A stretch of 64,000 nt of DNA from Candidatus Aenigmatarchaeota archaeon (lineage in GTDB: Archaea > Aenigmatarchaeota > Aenigmatarchaeia > QMZP01 > JAFGSV01), in assembly GCA_016931255.1 (NCBI GenBank), contig JAFGFG010000006.1, positions 1-64,000 of the forward strand, given 5' to 3'. Made by a program: the position numbers and the translations under genes. Under the pieces are notes generated by a model. That model was given only the letters and a program-made list of their open reading frames with translations. It did no database searches and had not been told where the DNA came from. This document shows positions 1-9,314 of the stretch, in pieces (position 1 is the stretch's first letter; each line of letters opens with the position of its first letter).

Positions 1-2
1 AA

Positions 3-3000
3 GGTGAAAAGACATGCACTGTCACGGATGATTACCAGAATGGCATGTGCCATGTATGCGGTGATGGAATAAATGACGCAGTTGAGACGAGCGAGAACTG
101 TTGCCAGGACGCAGGATGCACCGGAAACATGTATTGCGATGATGCGTCAAAGAAATGCCTTGAGCCTAACTGCAAGAATGGTAATTGCGAGCCGACAGAG
201 GATTCATCATCCTGCGCATACGACTGCTGGGCAACGGAAGGAAAAACATGCCAGGACACTCCATTTGATGCAACATACTATTATGATGGAAAGGGTTCAT
301 GCATAAAGGCTGTATGCCCGAATAACATATGCGAATGGGAAGCGGGTGAAAACGCTGAAACATGCTGCTCTGACTGCAAAGTGGAATATCCGTGTCCGGA
401 AGGACAGTACTGTAATGTGACTAAAAGTCTTCCAAAGGGAAGATGCACAGATGCAGAATGCGGGAATAGTGTCTGCGAAACAGAAGGCGGTGAAACTTAT
501 GAAAGCTGCTGCGATGACTGCGCCTGCCCTGTTGACAGCAAGCTGAATGTCCTGATGGAGTGCGATGGAATATGCCACCTTTGCGGAAACAGCAAAGTGG
601 AAATACTTTATGAGAACGAAGGGAACTGCTGTGTTGACACCGGATGCAGCGAGGAGGGAGACTTCTGCTCGACAAAAGCTTCATGTGAGCACAAAACAGA
701 AATGGAGATGTCTGTATCCATAATACCTTCACAAATAGACTGCACGCTTGCAGACAGTGTTCCTCAGGTAAAATTCACACCTGTCTCAATGCCATACAAG
801 ACATTCCTTAATTCTTATGAAAAGGTGACGTACACATACGGCGGGGGTCTTTACAGACTTGATAACTGCAAAAAGGAGGGTGATGCGTATGTTTGCGATT
901 TCCCTCTTTCTTTTCAGGGATGCTTTGAAGAGCCCGGAGTAAAGAATGTTGATTTCACAATCACCGTCAAATATTTCGAAGATGAGCCAGGCATGAGGAT
1001 TGGTGAACTGAAATATAATGACATCAGCGCATCACTTGGTGTTGATGTCATCAAGACAAAGCAAAGGGTATGCGTAAAGGACGGCGCATGCAATACCGCA
1101 ATAGGAGAGAACGTTGATGTATGCTGCTGGGACTGCGGATGCAGCGGTGATGACACATGCACATCCGGTGGATGCAAGGATGAAAGCTTGGTAACACTTT
1201 ACACTACGCCTGATTACCTTCCTGCCGGAAAGATAGACTGCCGTCCGAAGGACGGACACCAGACAGTGGACACATTCACTTTCACAGCGAAAATCGAGAA
1301 CCTTCCGGAAAGCAGCAAATATGGTTTCCGCATACTATCAAAGAAGATTGAATACAACGGAAAGAACTACACAGCCAGCAATATGCCAGGATTCGACTGC
1401 ACAGCCTTGACTGCGCAGGCTGATGGTGTGACATACCACACAGGGGAAGTCGAGTGCACAGTGCCTGTGGCATATTTCCCCGCATGCCCTGACCCAATTG
1501 CATCAGGCGACGACGGCGCTCCCATAAAGCTTCACCTTAATGTACTTGGAGGCGGACTCAGGATGCATTACAATACAATAGAAGGCAAGACACTGAGCAC
1601 GGACACATTCTACATCGACTACATTCAGGGAAATCCAAAATGCGGTGACGGAGTGAAAGACCCAAGCCTTGGAGAGAGCCAGAATACATGCTGTCAGGAC
1701 TTCGGATGCGAGGGCTTCGGTGGCGATTACGACAATGAATATGTCTGCACATCCGCAGGATGCAAGATGATTGTTGATATCGCAATAGATGCTTCAATAG
1801 ACCCGAAAATTAACTGCGCAGGTGATGATGAACTGGATGAAACAGCAAAAACCGTATCACTTACACTTGAAATGAATTACTATCCTTTCTCACCTGAGAC
1901 AAACGGGGTCATACTCGGTCAGGATGTTTACATAAGCGGCCACAGAATAGGAGAGATGGGCGGCCAGTGCATACCAACAACAGATAACGGCTGGTATGAA
2001 TGGACATGCACAATCCCGACAAACAACTTCAATCCGTTCTGCTGGGAGGCCGGGCCTGCTAATGAAACAGTGTGGACGAGCCTCAAATGGAAGGAAAGGG
2101 ATAGCAGCAGTTATGTTAATATAGTCCGTGACTCAGACATATCATTCGAAATAAACCCTGCGCGGGACAGAAAATGCAACCATGCGAATGGATGTGAGTC
2201 AAATCTTGGAGAAGATACCCTGAACTGCTGCACTGACTGCGGTTGCAAGGGAACCGACCAGATATGCACAATAGACAACAAATGCGTGGATGAGAATGCA
2301 GTAGACATAACTGTCACGTCAGTCAAGCCTGCAACGGGAATAGACTGCAGCTCACCTGCAACAGACGACAACAATGTTGAATTCTTCGTGGAAATAAACA
2401 ACGAGCCCGATGACGTCCAGCTCATAAGATGGTACATTGATTACAAAGGCGAGACCTACAATGAGCAGTATTTCACGTGCAAGCAGGAACTGGATTACTT
2501 CGGCCAGCCCAGCGGAGGATATGTATGCACAATGCCTGTATATCACTTCCCTGGATGCGCAGAAGATGATGACAGCGATGTAAACCTCGCAATAAACGCA
2601 TACATTAGGGTACTGGATAAAGGACAGAGTAGTACAATGAACGCTAATAAAGATTTCACTGTCCATGTCAGCAAGGGCGGTACTCCCATGTGCGGAGATT
2701 CCAGTTGTCAAGAGGAGCTTGGGGAAACAACGGACAACTGCTGCCAGGACTGCGGATGCGGACCTTCAGGCGACATATGCGTTGTGGGAAGAAAGTGTGT
2801 TTCCCAGTCAGAGCTTACATTGGAGATAAGGTCATCGGAAACAGAGAACGCCAGATGCCAGCTTATTCCAGGAAAAGTGGAGGATTACGTCATCAAGAAT
2901 TACGGTTGTGAGTTTGATGAACCTCTACAACTTGAAGCAGAACTCATGATAAGAGAAACCAATGAACACGTTAAGCCCGTCAATGCACAGATAAGCAAGA

Positions 3001-4676
3001 ACAAATACAGGTGGACATACACGCTTGATGACAACGGCCAAATGAAAGACAAATCAGAAAGACCCCAAAACACAATGGTGATAACTGAATCAGCATTCGG
3101 ATGGACCATTGACATAAGGCCAAATCCGGGACTGACATACATTGTTGATAGAACGAAAGCAAATGCGAATCCGGCGACTGACACGTTCATACTGGATGAT
3201 TTCCAGCTTACAATACAGTCCAGCACGCCAAGAGGCTACAGCAATGAATTCACTGTGACCAGCGGAACCGGCCAGAATGACAAGGTTGTGCTTAATGTCG
3301 ACCTTCAGAAGAATGACGACCTTCTTGAATACGAGAAGGTCTTCAAGGACATAAAGGATGCAATAGACAAAGCCAACAAGAAGGTGTGCAATATAGTGTT
3401 CGTGCTAGCCACATGCGTCATGTGCAGCCTCATGGCAGGCGGAGTGGATGCGGACACTGCAAAAGGTCTTGACAAGCTTGGGGATAAAACACCGGGAGAG
3501 ATAGCCGGCCAGGACTCGTCATTATCTGACATATTTGTTGACCCGAATGACAAGGAAGCAAGCAAGGGTATAAGCATTCCTTATGCAGGCGGCGGTGGAT
3601 TCGGAAACATACACCCCCAGATGTTCCAGAAGATAATGGGAACACTCAGCGATTCGGGTGATGCTGCGAGTGCAATTATTTCGGGAGGAATAGCGCTTGT
3701 AGGTTTCGGGCTTGTTGCAAATCAGATGCTCGACTGCTCAGATGGATATTTCGCCAAGCTTGCAGGCGCTGCTGTATTTTGTGGTGCACTTCTATACGCT
3801 TCACCGAACACACTTGTCAGAATAACAAAGATGTGCGATGCGCTTGCGACTGCTGTGAAGCTCATAGACATGCTTTCCACGCTGCAGAGGGACACGCTTG
3901 ATTATCAGGTATGCATGATGAGTGCGGAAACTGCAATGGCAAGGAGCCAGTCGACATCAACAAACGGATACGATGTTGCAAATATGGCAAGCAGGTACTA
4001 TCAGATGCAGTCAGCATGCCACAAGGGCATGAGCCAGAACATGCAGCAACTGATGTACCAGTATGACCAGTTCTCATACCAGATGAGTGCATCAACAAAC
4101 TGGGCTGGGTCCGGCTACACTGTTTACCCGCAGCCAATAGACGGGAGCCATATATTCAAATATCCTATTGCCGAAGGTCTTGACAAGAAGATTGTGGTAC
4201 AGTACAATATTCCGCAGTCAACAGGCACTTCAATGCCCACGTCATCAAGCTACAATCCATGGGGATACAGCAGCTCCAGATACAGTAGTACCATGTATCC
4301 AAGCTACTACTCCAGCAGCAATTACTACCCCAGCAACAACTATTACGGTAGCAGCTATTACAACAGCAACCAGATGTATTATCCCTCTATCTCGGTGATA
4401 TTCGCTTACAATTACTACAACGGGGAGCAGCCTGTCCTTTCAACCAGTGTCACGAAGAGGCAGTCATTCTCCCTTTCAGGAGGCAACGGCCAGATTTCGT
4501 GCACCATGACGGAACTGGGTCCAATGTGCAGCGGCGCAGGGCAGACAAGCACCAGCAATCCTCTTGTGCCGAATGCATGCCCTGCAGGCAAGACATGCAG
4601 CTCACTCAAGGGTGACATAATCATAGAAACCAGCAGCAACGGGGTCATAGCGTCGTACATGTTTGAGTCTGCTTGA
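3..4676 (+). CDS. Giant Cys-rich secreted/surface protein, 5' end outside window, frameshifted at 3' end
   Basis: The frame is open to the left edge, so the N-terminus and any signal peptide lie outside the window. About nine short Cys modules recur, of the form CGDGxxxxxxGExxxxCCxDCGC (near nt 55-130, 170-225, 310-400, 455-530, 570-660, 1065-1180, 1640-1770, 2165-2290, 2685-2800). The later ones alternate with beta-rich segments of about 150-180 residues. Near the C-terminus are hydrophobic segments (about nt 3380-3450, 3670-3800), then a Tyr/Ser/Asn-rich stretch (nt 4230-4400). The disulphide-rich architecture suggests an extracellular stalk or S-layer-associated protein; no catalytic motif is seen. 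The frame stops at TGA 4674-4676 only because a 10-bp tandem duplication (4663-4682) shifts it. Without the second copy it would read on to 5130. Function is unknown; family not recognised. Confidence 0.7.
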   Translation, partial: GEKTCTVTDDYQNGMCHVCGDGINDAVETSENCCQDAGCTGNMYCDDASKKCLEPNCKNGNCEPTEDSSSCAYDCWATEGKTCQDTPFDATYYYDGKGSCIKAVCPNNICEWEAGENAETCCSDCKVEYPCPEGQYCNVTKSLPKGRCTDAECGNSVCETEGGETYESCCDDCACPVDSKLNVLMECDGICHLCGNSKVEILYENEGNCCVDTGCSEEGDFCSTKASCEHKTEMEMSVSIIPSQIDCTLADSVPQVKFTPVSMPYKTFLNSYEKVTYTYGGGLYRLDNCKKEGDAYVCDFPLSFQGCFEEPGVKNVDFTITVKYFEDEPGMRIGELKYNDISASLGVDVIKTKQRVCVKDGACNTAIGENVDVCCWDCGCSGDDTCTSGGCKDESLVTLYTTPDYLPAGKIDCRPKDGHQTVDTFTFTAKIENLPESSKYGFRILSKKIEYNGKNYTASNMPGFDCTALTAQADGVTYHTGEVECTVPVAYFPACPDPIASGDDGAPIKLHLNVLGGGLRMHYNTIEGKTLSTDTFYIDYIQGNPKCGDGVKDPSLGESQNTCCQDFGCEGFGGDYDNEYVCTSAGCKMIVDIAIDASIDPKINCAGDDELDETAKTVSLTLEMNYYPFSPETNGVILGQDVYISGHRIGEMGGQCIPTTDNGWYEWTCTIPTNNFNPFCWEAGPANETVWTSLKWKERDSSSYVNIVRDSDISFEINPARDRKCNHANGCESNLGEDTLNCCTDCGCKGTDQICTIDNKCVDENAVDITVTSVKPATGIDCSSPATDDNNVEFFVEINNEPDDVQLIRWYIDYKGETYNEQYFTCKQELDYFGQPSGGYVCTMPVYHFPGCAEDDDSDVNLAINAYIRVLDKGQSSTMNANKDFTVHVSKGGTPMCGDSSCQEELGETTDNCCQDCGCGPSGDICVVGRKCVSQSELTLEIRSSETENARCQLIPGKVEDYVIKNYGCEFDEPLQLEAELMIRETNEHVKPVNAQISKNKYRWTYTLDDNGQMKDKSERPQNTMVITESAFGWTIDIRPNPGLTYIVDRTKANANPATDTFILDDFQLTIQSSTPRGYSNEFTVTSGTGQNDKVVLNVDLQKNDDLLEYEKVFKDIKDAIDKANKKVCNIVFVLATCVMCSLMAGGVDADTAKGLDKLGDKTPGEIAGQDSSLSDIFVDPNDKEASKGISIPYAGGGGFGNIHPQMFQKIMGTLSDSGDAASAIISGGIALVGFGLVANQMLDCSDGYFAKLAGAAVFCGALLYASPNTLVRITKMCDALATAVKLIDMLSTLQRDTLDYQVCMMSAETAMARSQSTSTNGYDVANMASRYYQMQSACHKGMSQNMQQLMYQYDQFSYQMSASTNWAGSGYTVYPQPIDGSHIFKYPIAEGLDKKIVVQYNIPQSTGTSMPTSSSYNPWGYSSSRYSSTMYPSYYSSSNYYPSNNYYGSSYYNSNQMYYPSISVIFAYNYYNGEQPVLSTSVTKRQSFSLSGGNGQISCTMTELGPMCSGAGQTSTSNPLVPNACPAGKTCSSLKGDIIIETSSNGVIASYMFESA

Positions 4677-4682
4677 GTCTGC
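4663..4682 (+). repeat. 10-bp perfect tandem duplication causing frameshift
   Basis: The unit TTGAGTCTGC occurs at 4663-4672 and again at 4673-4682. Reading through one copy gives a continuous frame (…MFES-AEGNYAS…) that joins the upstream Cys-rich protein to the downstream fragment. With two copies the upstream frame stops at once. Ten bases is not a multiple of three, so this is a clean slippage-type frameshift or an assembly error. Confidence 0.85.
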
Positions 4683-5130
4683 TGAAGGGAATTATGCATC
4701 CGCAGCTACAGATGTTAATACTAATGGCGGCTTCACCAAATCAGTGGGTGCTAGTGCGGAAAGGGCAATCGGACTCACAAGGGTTGAGGGCACTTTGCCT
4801 TCGGTTTGCCCAGCTCCAACAGTATCATGCAACACCGTTGACAACCCGACGATGATTCCGATGGTCATGCAGATTGACGGAAATTCGTTCTACTTCAATA
4901 TGGATGTTACCAATTTCGGTGGTAATCCTTCAAGCACACTGCCTGTGCATTGCTCACTTCAGTGCAATAATGCTGTCTCTGACACAATAGACATAACACT
5001 GCTGGGAAGTGCGGATAATATACTTTCTTCAGGCCCGTGTTTCACACAAAATACAAATCAAGCAAATTGCGAACTTTACAAGGAAGGAACATGCGGATAT
5101 AACCCTTCTTTAGGGCTTTGCTTGGCTTAG
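4663..5130 (+). pseudogene. C-terminal fragment of the giant Cys-rich protein, out of frame after the duplication
   Basis: This frame (about 155 residues, nominal TTG start inside the duplication) continues the protein to its left if one copy of the 10-bp repeat is removed. It keeps the Cys-containing, Thr/Ser/Asn-rich, secreted style (for example VSDTIDITLLG and later CGYNPSLGLC) and has no start site or Shine-Dalgarno of its own. It is most likely the real C-terminus of the upstream protein rather than a separate gene. If the frameshift is genuine in the cell, this part is not made unless frameshifting or repeat contraction restores the frame. Confidence 0.7.
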
Positions 5131-5170
5131 CTGAGTTAATTTTAATTAATCCAGACGACAAATTAAATTC

Positions 5171-6499
5171 ATGAAACGAGTTTTTCTGCTTGTTGCACTT
5201 GCTGTACTTCTTTCTCCCAGCGTGCAGGCTGCGCAGCTCTTTGCAATGAAGCCGGGAAGCGAGGTCTGCACGACCATAAGATTCGGCGATGACGGAAGAG
5301 GTGAATACGTACTGGCAATAGACGACCCCGGAATGCCAAATGAGCCATGGGTAGACAATCACTACACCAGATACATATCGAGCGAAAGCAACAAGATAAC
5401 TATTCCTATATGCTTCAGCACCATAGGTCATTCAATCGGAGAGGAGATTCTTTTAACAGCTGAACTGGACACCCCGAAAGGCGAAAAGACATTCGAGTAC
5501 GGCATATGCACAGCCGAATATGAAGACATAGACTTCGTAAGCAGTATTAAAGGAAGCGTATGCGAGGCCATAGGGCAGCATACTGACATAATGTCTGCTT
5601 CATTCAGCGAGCCAAAAAAATATGCAGTACCGAATGCTGACGTCACTTTTGCTCTCATAGTGGATTCCAACTTTGAGACAGGCGCATCCATATCCAAGGC
5701 ATCAGGTGATATGCAGCTGACTGCAAGCAAAAGCACCATAAATCTGGGAAACGATCCTGTGAGTGTTGAGATAAGAATGAAGGCTCCATCCGAAGAAGGT
5801 GATTATCCGTTCAGTGTCATTGTTTCATTACCGGGATGTGAAGTAGACGACTGCAGAAGAGAAGTTGCAGGGGTTCTCAGCGTCAGCGAAGCGTCAGGAC
5901 AGCCTCAGGCAGGATTCATGGCATGGCTGACTCCTGAAAACAAGAATGCGGAAAGGGAAAAAACAGTCCAGCTGTCTTTCCTTGTGAGGAACTATGGCAC
6001 AGGCCAGGAAGTCACGCTTTCTGTTGCACCTGACGAAGGTGTGACAACAAACTTTGTTTCTTACAGTACATTCATAGGGAAAGGTGACAGTGAAAATATG
6101 CCTGTATCAGTCAGGGTAACTGCAAAAGACGGTGAGCAGTTCGAAGTACGCGCAACTGCAACCGGAAAGGACGGGACATCAAGGACCGCAAGCAGCTGGC
6201 TTACTGTGAATGAAATGAAGAATGACGCTCAGGCTTCCGGAAACAATGAAATCGCAGAAAAGGCTGATGACGACGATGTCACGCTTGATGAATGGGACGG
6301 ATTCAAAAGCAAGCTTGAAGGCAGTGACTACAATGATGACGATTTCGTTTCAGTTACAGGCTCAGCACCTCCTAATTATACGCTTTACGTAGCAATCATT
6401 GTCATAGTTGCACTGGTCGCTGTTTCCGGGTTCTACATTTACAGGAAAAGCCAGTCTCAGCAGGAAGGCGGTCCCACGTGGGAAAGCCTCGGAGTCTAG
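5171..6499 (+). CDS. Type I membrane-anchored surface protein with beta-sandwich repeats
   Basis: The 442-residue product has a clear signal peptide (MKRVFLLVALAVLLSPSVQA, cleavage near residue 20-22) and one C-terminal membrane helix (about residues 398-420), followed by a short basic and Gln-rich tail. The outer part is beta-rich. Two segments resemble the NEW3/CARDB-like domains common in archaeal surface proteins, the second around VQLSFLVRNYGTGQEV. An acidic linker (ADDDDVTLDEWDGF) precedes the helix. It lies 40 bp behind the Cys-rich protein and may be its partner. Its stop shares the CTAG tetranucleotide with the convergent Pelota gene. No enzyme motif is visible, so a structural or binding role is inferred only. 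Confidence 0.75.
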   Translation: MKRVFLLVALAVLLSPSVQAAQLFAMKPGSEVCTTIRFGDDGRGEYVLAIDDPGMPNEPWVDNHYTRYISSESNKITIPICFSTIGHSIGEEILLTAELDTPKGEKTFEYGICTAEYEDIDFVSSIKGSVCEAIGQHTDIMSASFSEPKKYAVPNADVTFALIVDSNFETGASISKASGDMQLTASKSTINLGNDPVSVEIRMKAPSEEGDYPFSVIVSLPGCEVDDCRREVAGVLSVSEASGQPQAGFMAWLTPENKNAEREKTVQLSFLVRNYGTGQEVTLSVAPDEGVTTNFVSYSTFIGKGDSENMPVSVRVTAKDGEQFEVRATATGKDGTSRTASSWLTVNEMKNDAQASGNNEIAEKADDDDVTLDEWDGFKSKLEGSDYNDDDFVSVTGSAPPNYTLYVAIIVIVALVAVSGFYIYRKSQSQQEGGPTWESLGV

Positions 6500-7497
6500 T
6501 ACTCAAGACGGAAACGCAGAAGGCCCGCTATTCCTCCGATATGAAGGAACTGCTCCCCTGTCTCGTGGTCTGCTGTAATCATTTTAACTGAGCCTTTCAT
6601 CTTCTCGCAGAGTGCCATAAGCTCCTCGTATTCGTTAATCTTCTCACGGGACACCACAAGTGTCTCCACAGCCCCCATTTCCAGTGCTTTTCTCGTCTCT
6701 TCCTTTCCATAGGCGATAAGACCGTCCATCTTTATTCTTGCCAGAATATCGCCCACAATCATGCTCTCGCGGCCTATGCGCGTATCCCTCAGCACCCTGT
6801 CTGCAGAACGTTTTATGACCTCGTTTATGCCATTAGGTCCTGTATGCGACGCCCCTTCGAGAACGGGCTTCACTTCAGGATACGCATTCTTCATCACTTT
6901 CACAACATTTCCTGCCTCAAAACCTGGTCCTGCCACAATCATGACATCGTATCCATCCTGACCAGCCAGGAACTTGGCAACTTCTTTCCTGTAAGGCTCC
7001 TTGTCCTCAGGGTTTTCACTGTCTATATGGGCTATATTGTGTATTCCTGTTCCCTTCAGCATCGCTATGTCTGCCTCATCCCTGTCAAGAACGCATATGA
7101 GTATGCTCGGCTGCCTCTCTGCGGACTCCCTAATCCGGTCGAAGTCAGATGAATGCCAGTGACTCTTTGTTACTGTTATCACGTTTCCGGGCTCTATCTC
7201 CATGGTATGATATGAGCTCAGCTTGGTGTCTTCAGGCCCTTCTGTTATCTTTCCCGCCACACGGAGGGCGCCTGTCGTGGCGTCAAATGACATCTTTTCC
7301 ATCTCAACTGCAAGCACCATGGGCTTCTTCTCGCTCATTTTATACTCGCCACCGGCTTTCACGGAGACCTTCCGCATGGTCCTTGTCTTTATCATATCAC
7401 CTGGCCTGAGTATGCGCTCAAGGTGCCAGAGGTCTTCAGGTGTTTCCATCTTCAGCACGACCAGTCCGTTTCTCAGGTCCTTCTTCACAGTCTTCAT
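6496..7497 (-). CDS. pelA: Pelota (aPelota/Dom34) mRNA surveillance and ribosome rescue factor
   Basis: The 333-residue product reads as archaeal Pelota from end to end. It has an N-terminal Sm-like domain (about 1-125, ending EIEPGNVITVTKSHWHSSDF), a central eRF1-like domain 2 (about 130-255, with VMIVAGPGFEAGNVVKVM) and a C-terminal eRF1_3-like domain (about 256-333, with GAVETLVVSREK). No GGQ motif is seen, as expected for Pelota. Family knowledge: Pelota works with aEF1A or ABCE1 to split stalled ribosomes. It is slightly shorter than the usual 345-355 residues. A TATA-like box (CTATTAAAAAGC on the minus strand, about 7513-7524) lies upstream of the start, back to back with the next gene. 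Confidence 0.93.
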   Translation of the reverse strand: MKTVKKDLRNGLVVLKMETPEDLWHLERILRPGDMIKTRTMRKVSVKAGGEYKMSEKKPMVLAVEMEKMSFDATTGALRVAGKITEGPEDTKLSSYHTMEIEPGNVITVTKSHWHSSDFDRIRESAERQPSILICVLDRDEADIAMLKGTGIHNIAHIDSENPEDKEPYRKEVAKFLAGQDGYDVMIVAGPGFEAGNVVKVMKNAYPEVKPVLEGASHTGPNGINEVIKRSADRVLRDTRIGRESMIVGDILARIKMDGLIAYGKEETRKALEMGAVETLVVSREKINEYEELMALCEKMKGSVKMITADHETGEQFLHIGGIAGLLRFRLEY

Positions 7498-7541
7498 AAA
7501 AATACAACTCGCTTTTTAATAGATTTCGGAGAATATTTAAT

Positions 7542-8663
7542 ATGGATGATTTCATTCTGGCCCTGATAGCAGTGTTCGTAATCCTCGGAATACTGCTCAC
7601 AGCATCGGCATGGTTTCCGTATTATCCGGAAGGTGTTCCGGAAGAGGAAAGGGTCATACACACATTCTCAGCAGGCACAGTAGGCTACACGCAGAATTAC
7701 GTTTCGAGTGTTCAGGAATTCGGCGACTTCAGCGTGGGCGTCCCCCAAGATGAGATACTGAAGAGCGCGCCCGCACTTGAAATAACAGCCGGAGTGTTCG
7801 GCGGGGAGAGCGAGGAATTCAATATCATAGTGCCTGATTATGTTATGGAATGGCTCCTCGGTGGAGAGATATCATTCACAGTTGAGGACACCAACCAGCT
7901 CGGAAACCTTGTCATAGAATGGAACGGCGCAGAGTTATTCAGCAAGAAGGCCTATTCAGGAGTCCACTCCATAGACATCAGGCCAGAACAGATAAAGAGC
8001 CAAAACACTCTGAAAATATACTCTCAGGGACCTGGATTCATGTTCTGGGCGGCTTCTGTTTACAAGATATCGGATTTCAGCGCAGTCGCTCATTACGGAC
8101 CTGCAAAGTTCATTGACTTCACAGCCACGAACGACGAGCTGGAGACACTTGAAACATTCGAGCTTGCATGGTACACAGCAAGCAGGAGGGGAAACATCTC
8201 CGTGAAAATCAATGGGGATGAATTGTATTACGGGGTTCCTGAAAGGGATATGAGCATAGAGTTCACTGAGAAAGACCTTGACGGAGCGCAGATAAGACCC
8301 GGGAACAACAGGATAACATTCTCCCCGGTTGACGGCGCTGTCTTCGAGTTTCAGGACGTGCTGCTCAACACGCATGTCTCCACAAGCAAGAAGGTCGTGA
8401 GAGAGAGATTTGACCTCTACGGAGAAGACATCGTGAAGGCAAAAGCCAACGGCGTGACGCTGAAAATGTACGTGGAATACACAGACAGGGCAGGAGCTTT
8501 CAATGTCAAGCTCAACGAGGCGACTGCGGGGACAGCCACAGGCAGGGACGGATGGAACAACATAGAGCTGGATGCAAGCCTGCTCGAGGAAGGAAGCAAC
8601 TGGATAGAGATAAGCAGCTCAGGCGCATTCGATGTCGGTCAGGCTAGTTTAGAATTTGCGTAA
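7542..8663 (+). CDS. N-terminally membrane-anchored beta-rich protein, unknown function
   Basis: The 373-residue protein starts with a membrane helix (about residues 4-22, FILALIAVFVILGILLTASA), probably a signal anchor. The rest is beta-rich and outside the cell. Three related segments resemble galactose-binding or jelly-roll folds. Each carries a pattern of the type 'xGNLVIEWNGAELFSKKA…I', seen near residues 110-160, 205-255 and 300-373 (…FNVKLNEATAG…WIEISSS). Such modules often bind sugars or other surface proteins; this is inference. The start ATG follows GGAGAATATTTAAT. It stands alone between Pelota and the AT-rich phosphatase pair. Confidence 0.65.
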   Translation: MDDFILALIAVFVILGILLTASAWFPYYPEGVPEEERVIHTFSAGTVGYTQNYVSSVQEFGDFSVGVPQDEILKSAPALEITAGVFGGESEEFNIIVPDYVMEWLLGGEISFTVEDTNQLGNLVIEWNGAELFSKKAYSGVHSIDIRPEQIKSQNTLKIYSQGPGFMFWAASVYKISDFSAVAHYGPAKFIDFTATNDELETLETFELAWYTASRRGNISVKINGDELYYGVPERDMSIEFTEKDLDGAQIRPGNNRITFSPVDGAVFEFQDVLLNTHVSTSKKVVRERFDLYGEDIVKAKANGVTLKMYVEYTDRAGAFNVKLNEATAGTATGRDGWNNIELDASLLEEGSNWIEISSSGAFDVGQASLEFA

Positions 8664-8698
8664 TATCGTATCTACTTTTTAGTCGTTAAAAATAAAGG

Positions 8699-8707
8699 TT
8701 TATAAAA
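8699..8707 (+). promoter_or_regulatory. TATA box of the phosphatase gene
   Basis: TTTATAAAA, preceded by AAGG, lies about 21-29 bases before the ATG at 8728. This places transcription start at or next to the start codon, so the mRNA is probably leaderless. Confidence 0.6.
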
Positions 8708-8727
8708 TTTTAGTACAAAAACATGGC

Positions 8728-9261
8728 ATGGAAAGCGACATAAAAAAATATATAGACAACTTATTTGTTATCAGGCATGGTTCATACTCGATGAGAGACT
8801 ACCCTGAATGCAAGCTCAGTGAAAGGGGCATTTTGCAAATGGAAAGACTGGGAAAGGCCATGAAAGAGATTTTGAATGACGAAAATGTCACAATTCTGAC
8901 AACAACAGCAACGCGAGGTATGGAAAGCGTTAATGTTTTGAAAGACTTTGTAAACATAAAAATAGTCGGTTTGCCTTTTCTTTATAGTGATAGACTGAAA
9001 GAAAGTTATGGATTTTGTGAGGAACCTGATAAAAAGATGATTAATATTTTGAAGGATGTATCAAAGAGTTCAAGGAACATAGGTATATTAAGTCACTTTG
9101 AATTATTGGAAAACTTTCCTGCTTTTTTTTCAGAGTCAGTTCTTGGTAAACCATTCGATGGTAATTATAAAAATACTATAGGAAAGGCCGCGTATTTCGA
9201 CATAAAGAATAGCCGTTATCAAATTCTTCCCGATGTATATTCAGGCACAATGAACATCTAA
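8728..9261 (+). CDS. Histidine phosphatase superfamily protein
   Basis: The 177-residue product carries the RHG signature (R16-H17-G18) of the phosphoglycerate mutase/SixA superfamily. A conserved-type Arg follows (TTTATRGMESV, about R63), and a second His sits in GILSHFE (H123). The substrate cannot be told; SixA-like protein phosphohistidine phosphatase or a small-molecule phosphatase are both possible. The coding sequence is visibly richer in A and T than its neighbours (runs of AAA, ATT and TTT codons), as is the next gene, so both may be acquired. No signal peptide, so cytoplasmic. Confidence 0.75.
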   Translation: MESDIKKYIDNLFVIRHGSYSMRDYPECKLSERGILQMERLGKAMKEILNDENVTILTTTATRGMESVNVLKDFVNIKIVGLPFLYSDRLKESYGFCEEPDKKMINILKDVSKSSRNIGILSHFELLENFPAFFSESVLGKPFDGNYKNTIGKAAYFDIKNSRYQILPDVYSGTMNI

Positions 9262-9314
9262 CCAAGAAAGAATTTAATAAATTTCTGAGACCTTATTAAC
9301 CATAAAGTGATTTT

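Noticed and set aside
4168-4398. Separate small Pro/Thr/Ala-rich gene within the surface protein
   Set aside because: It is a shadow frame of the Tyr/Ser/Asn repeat; its composition follows from that repeat.
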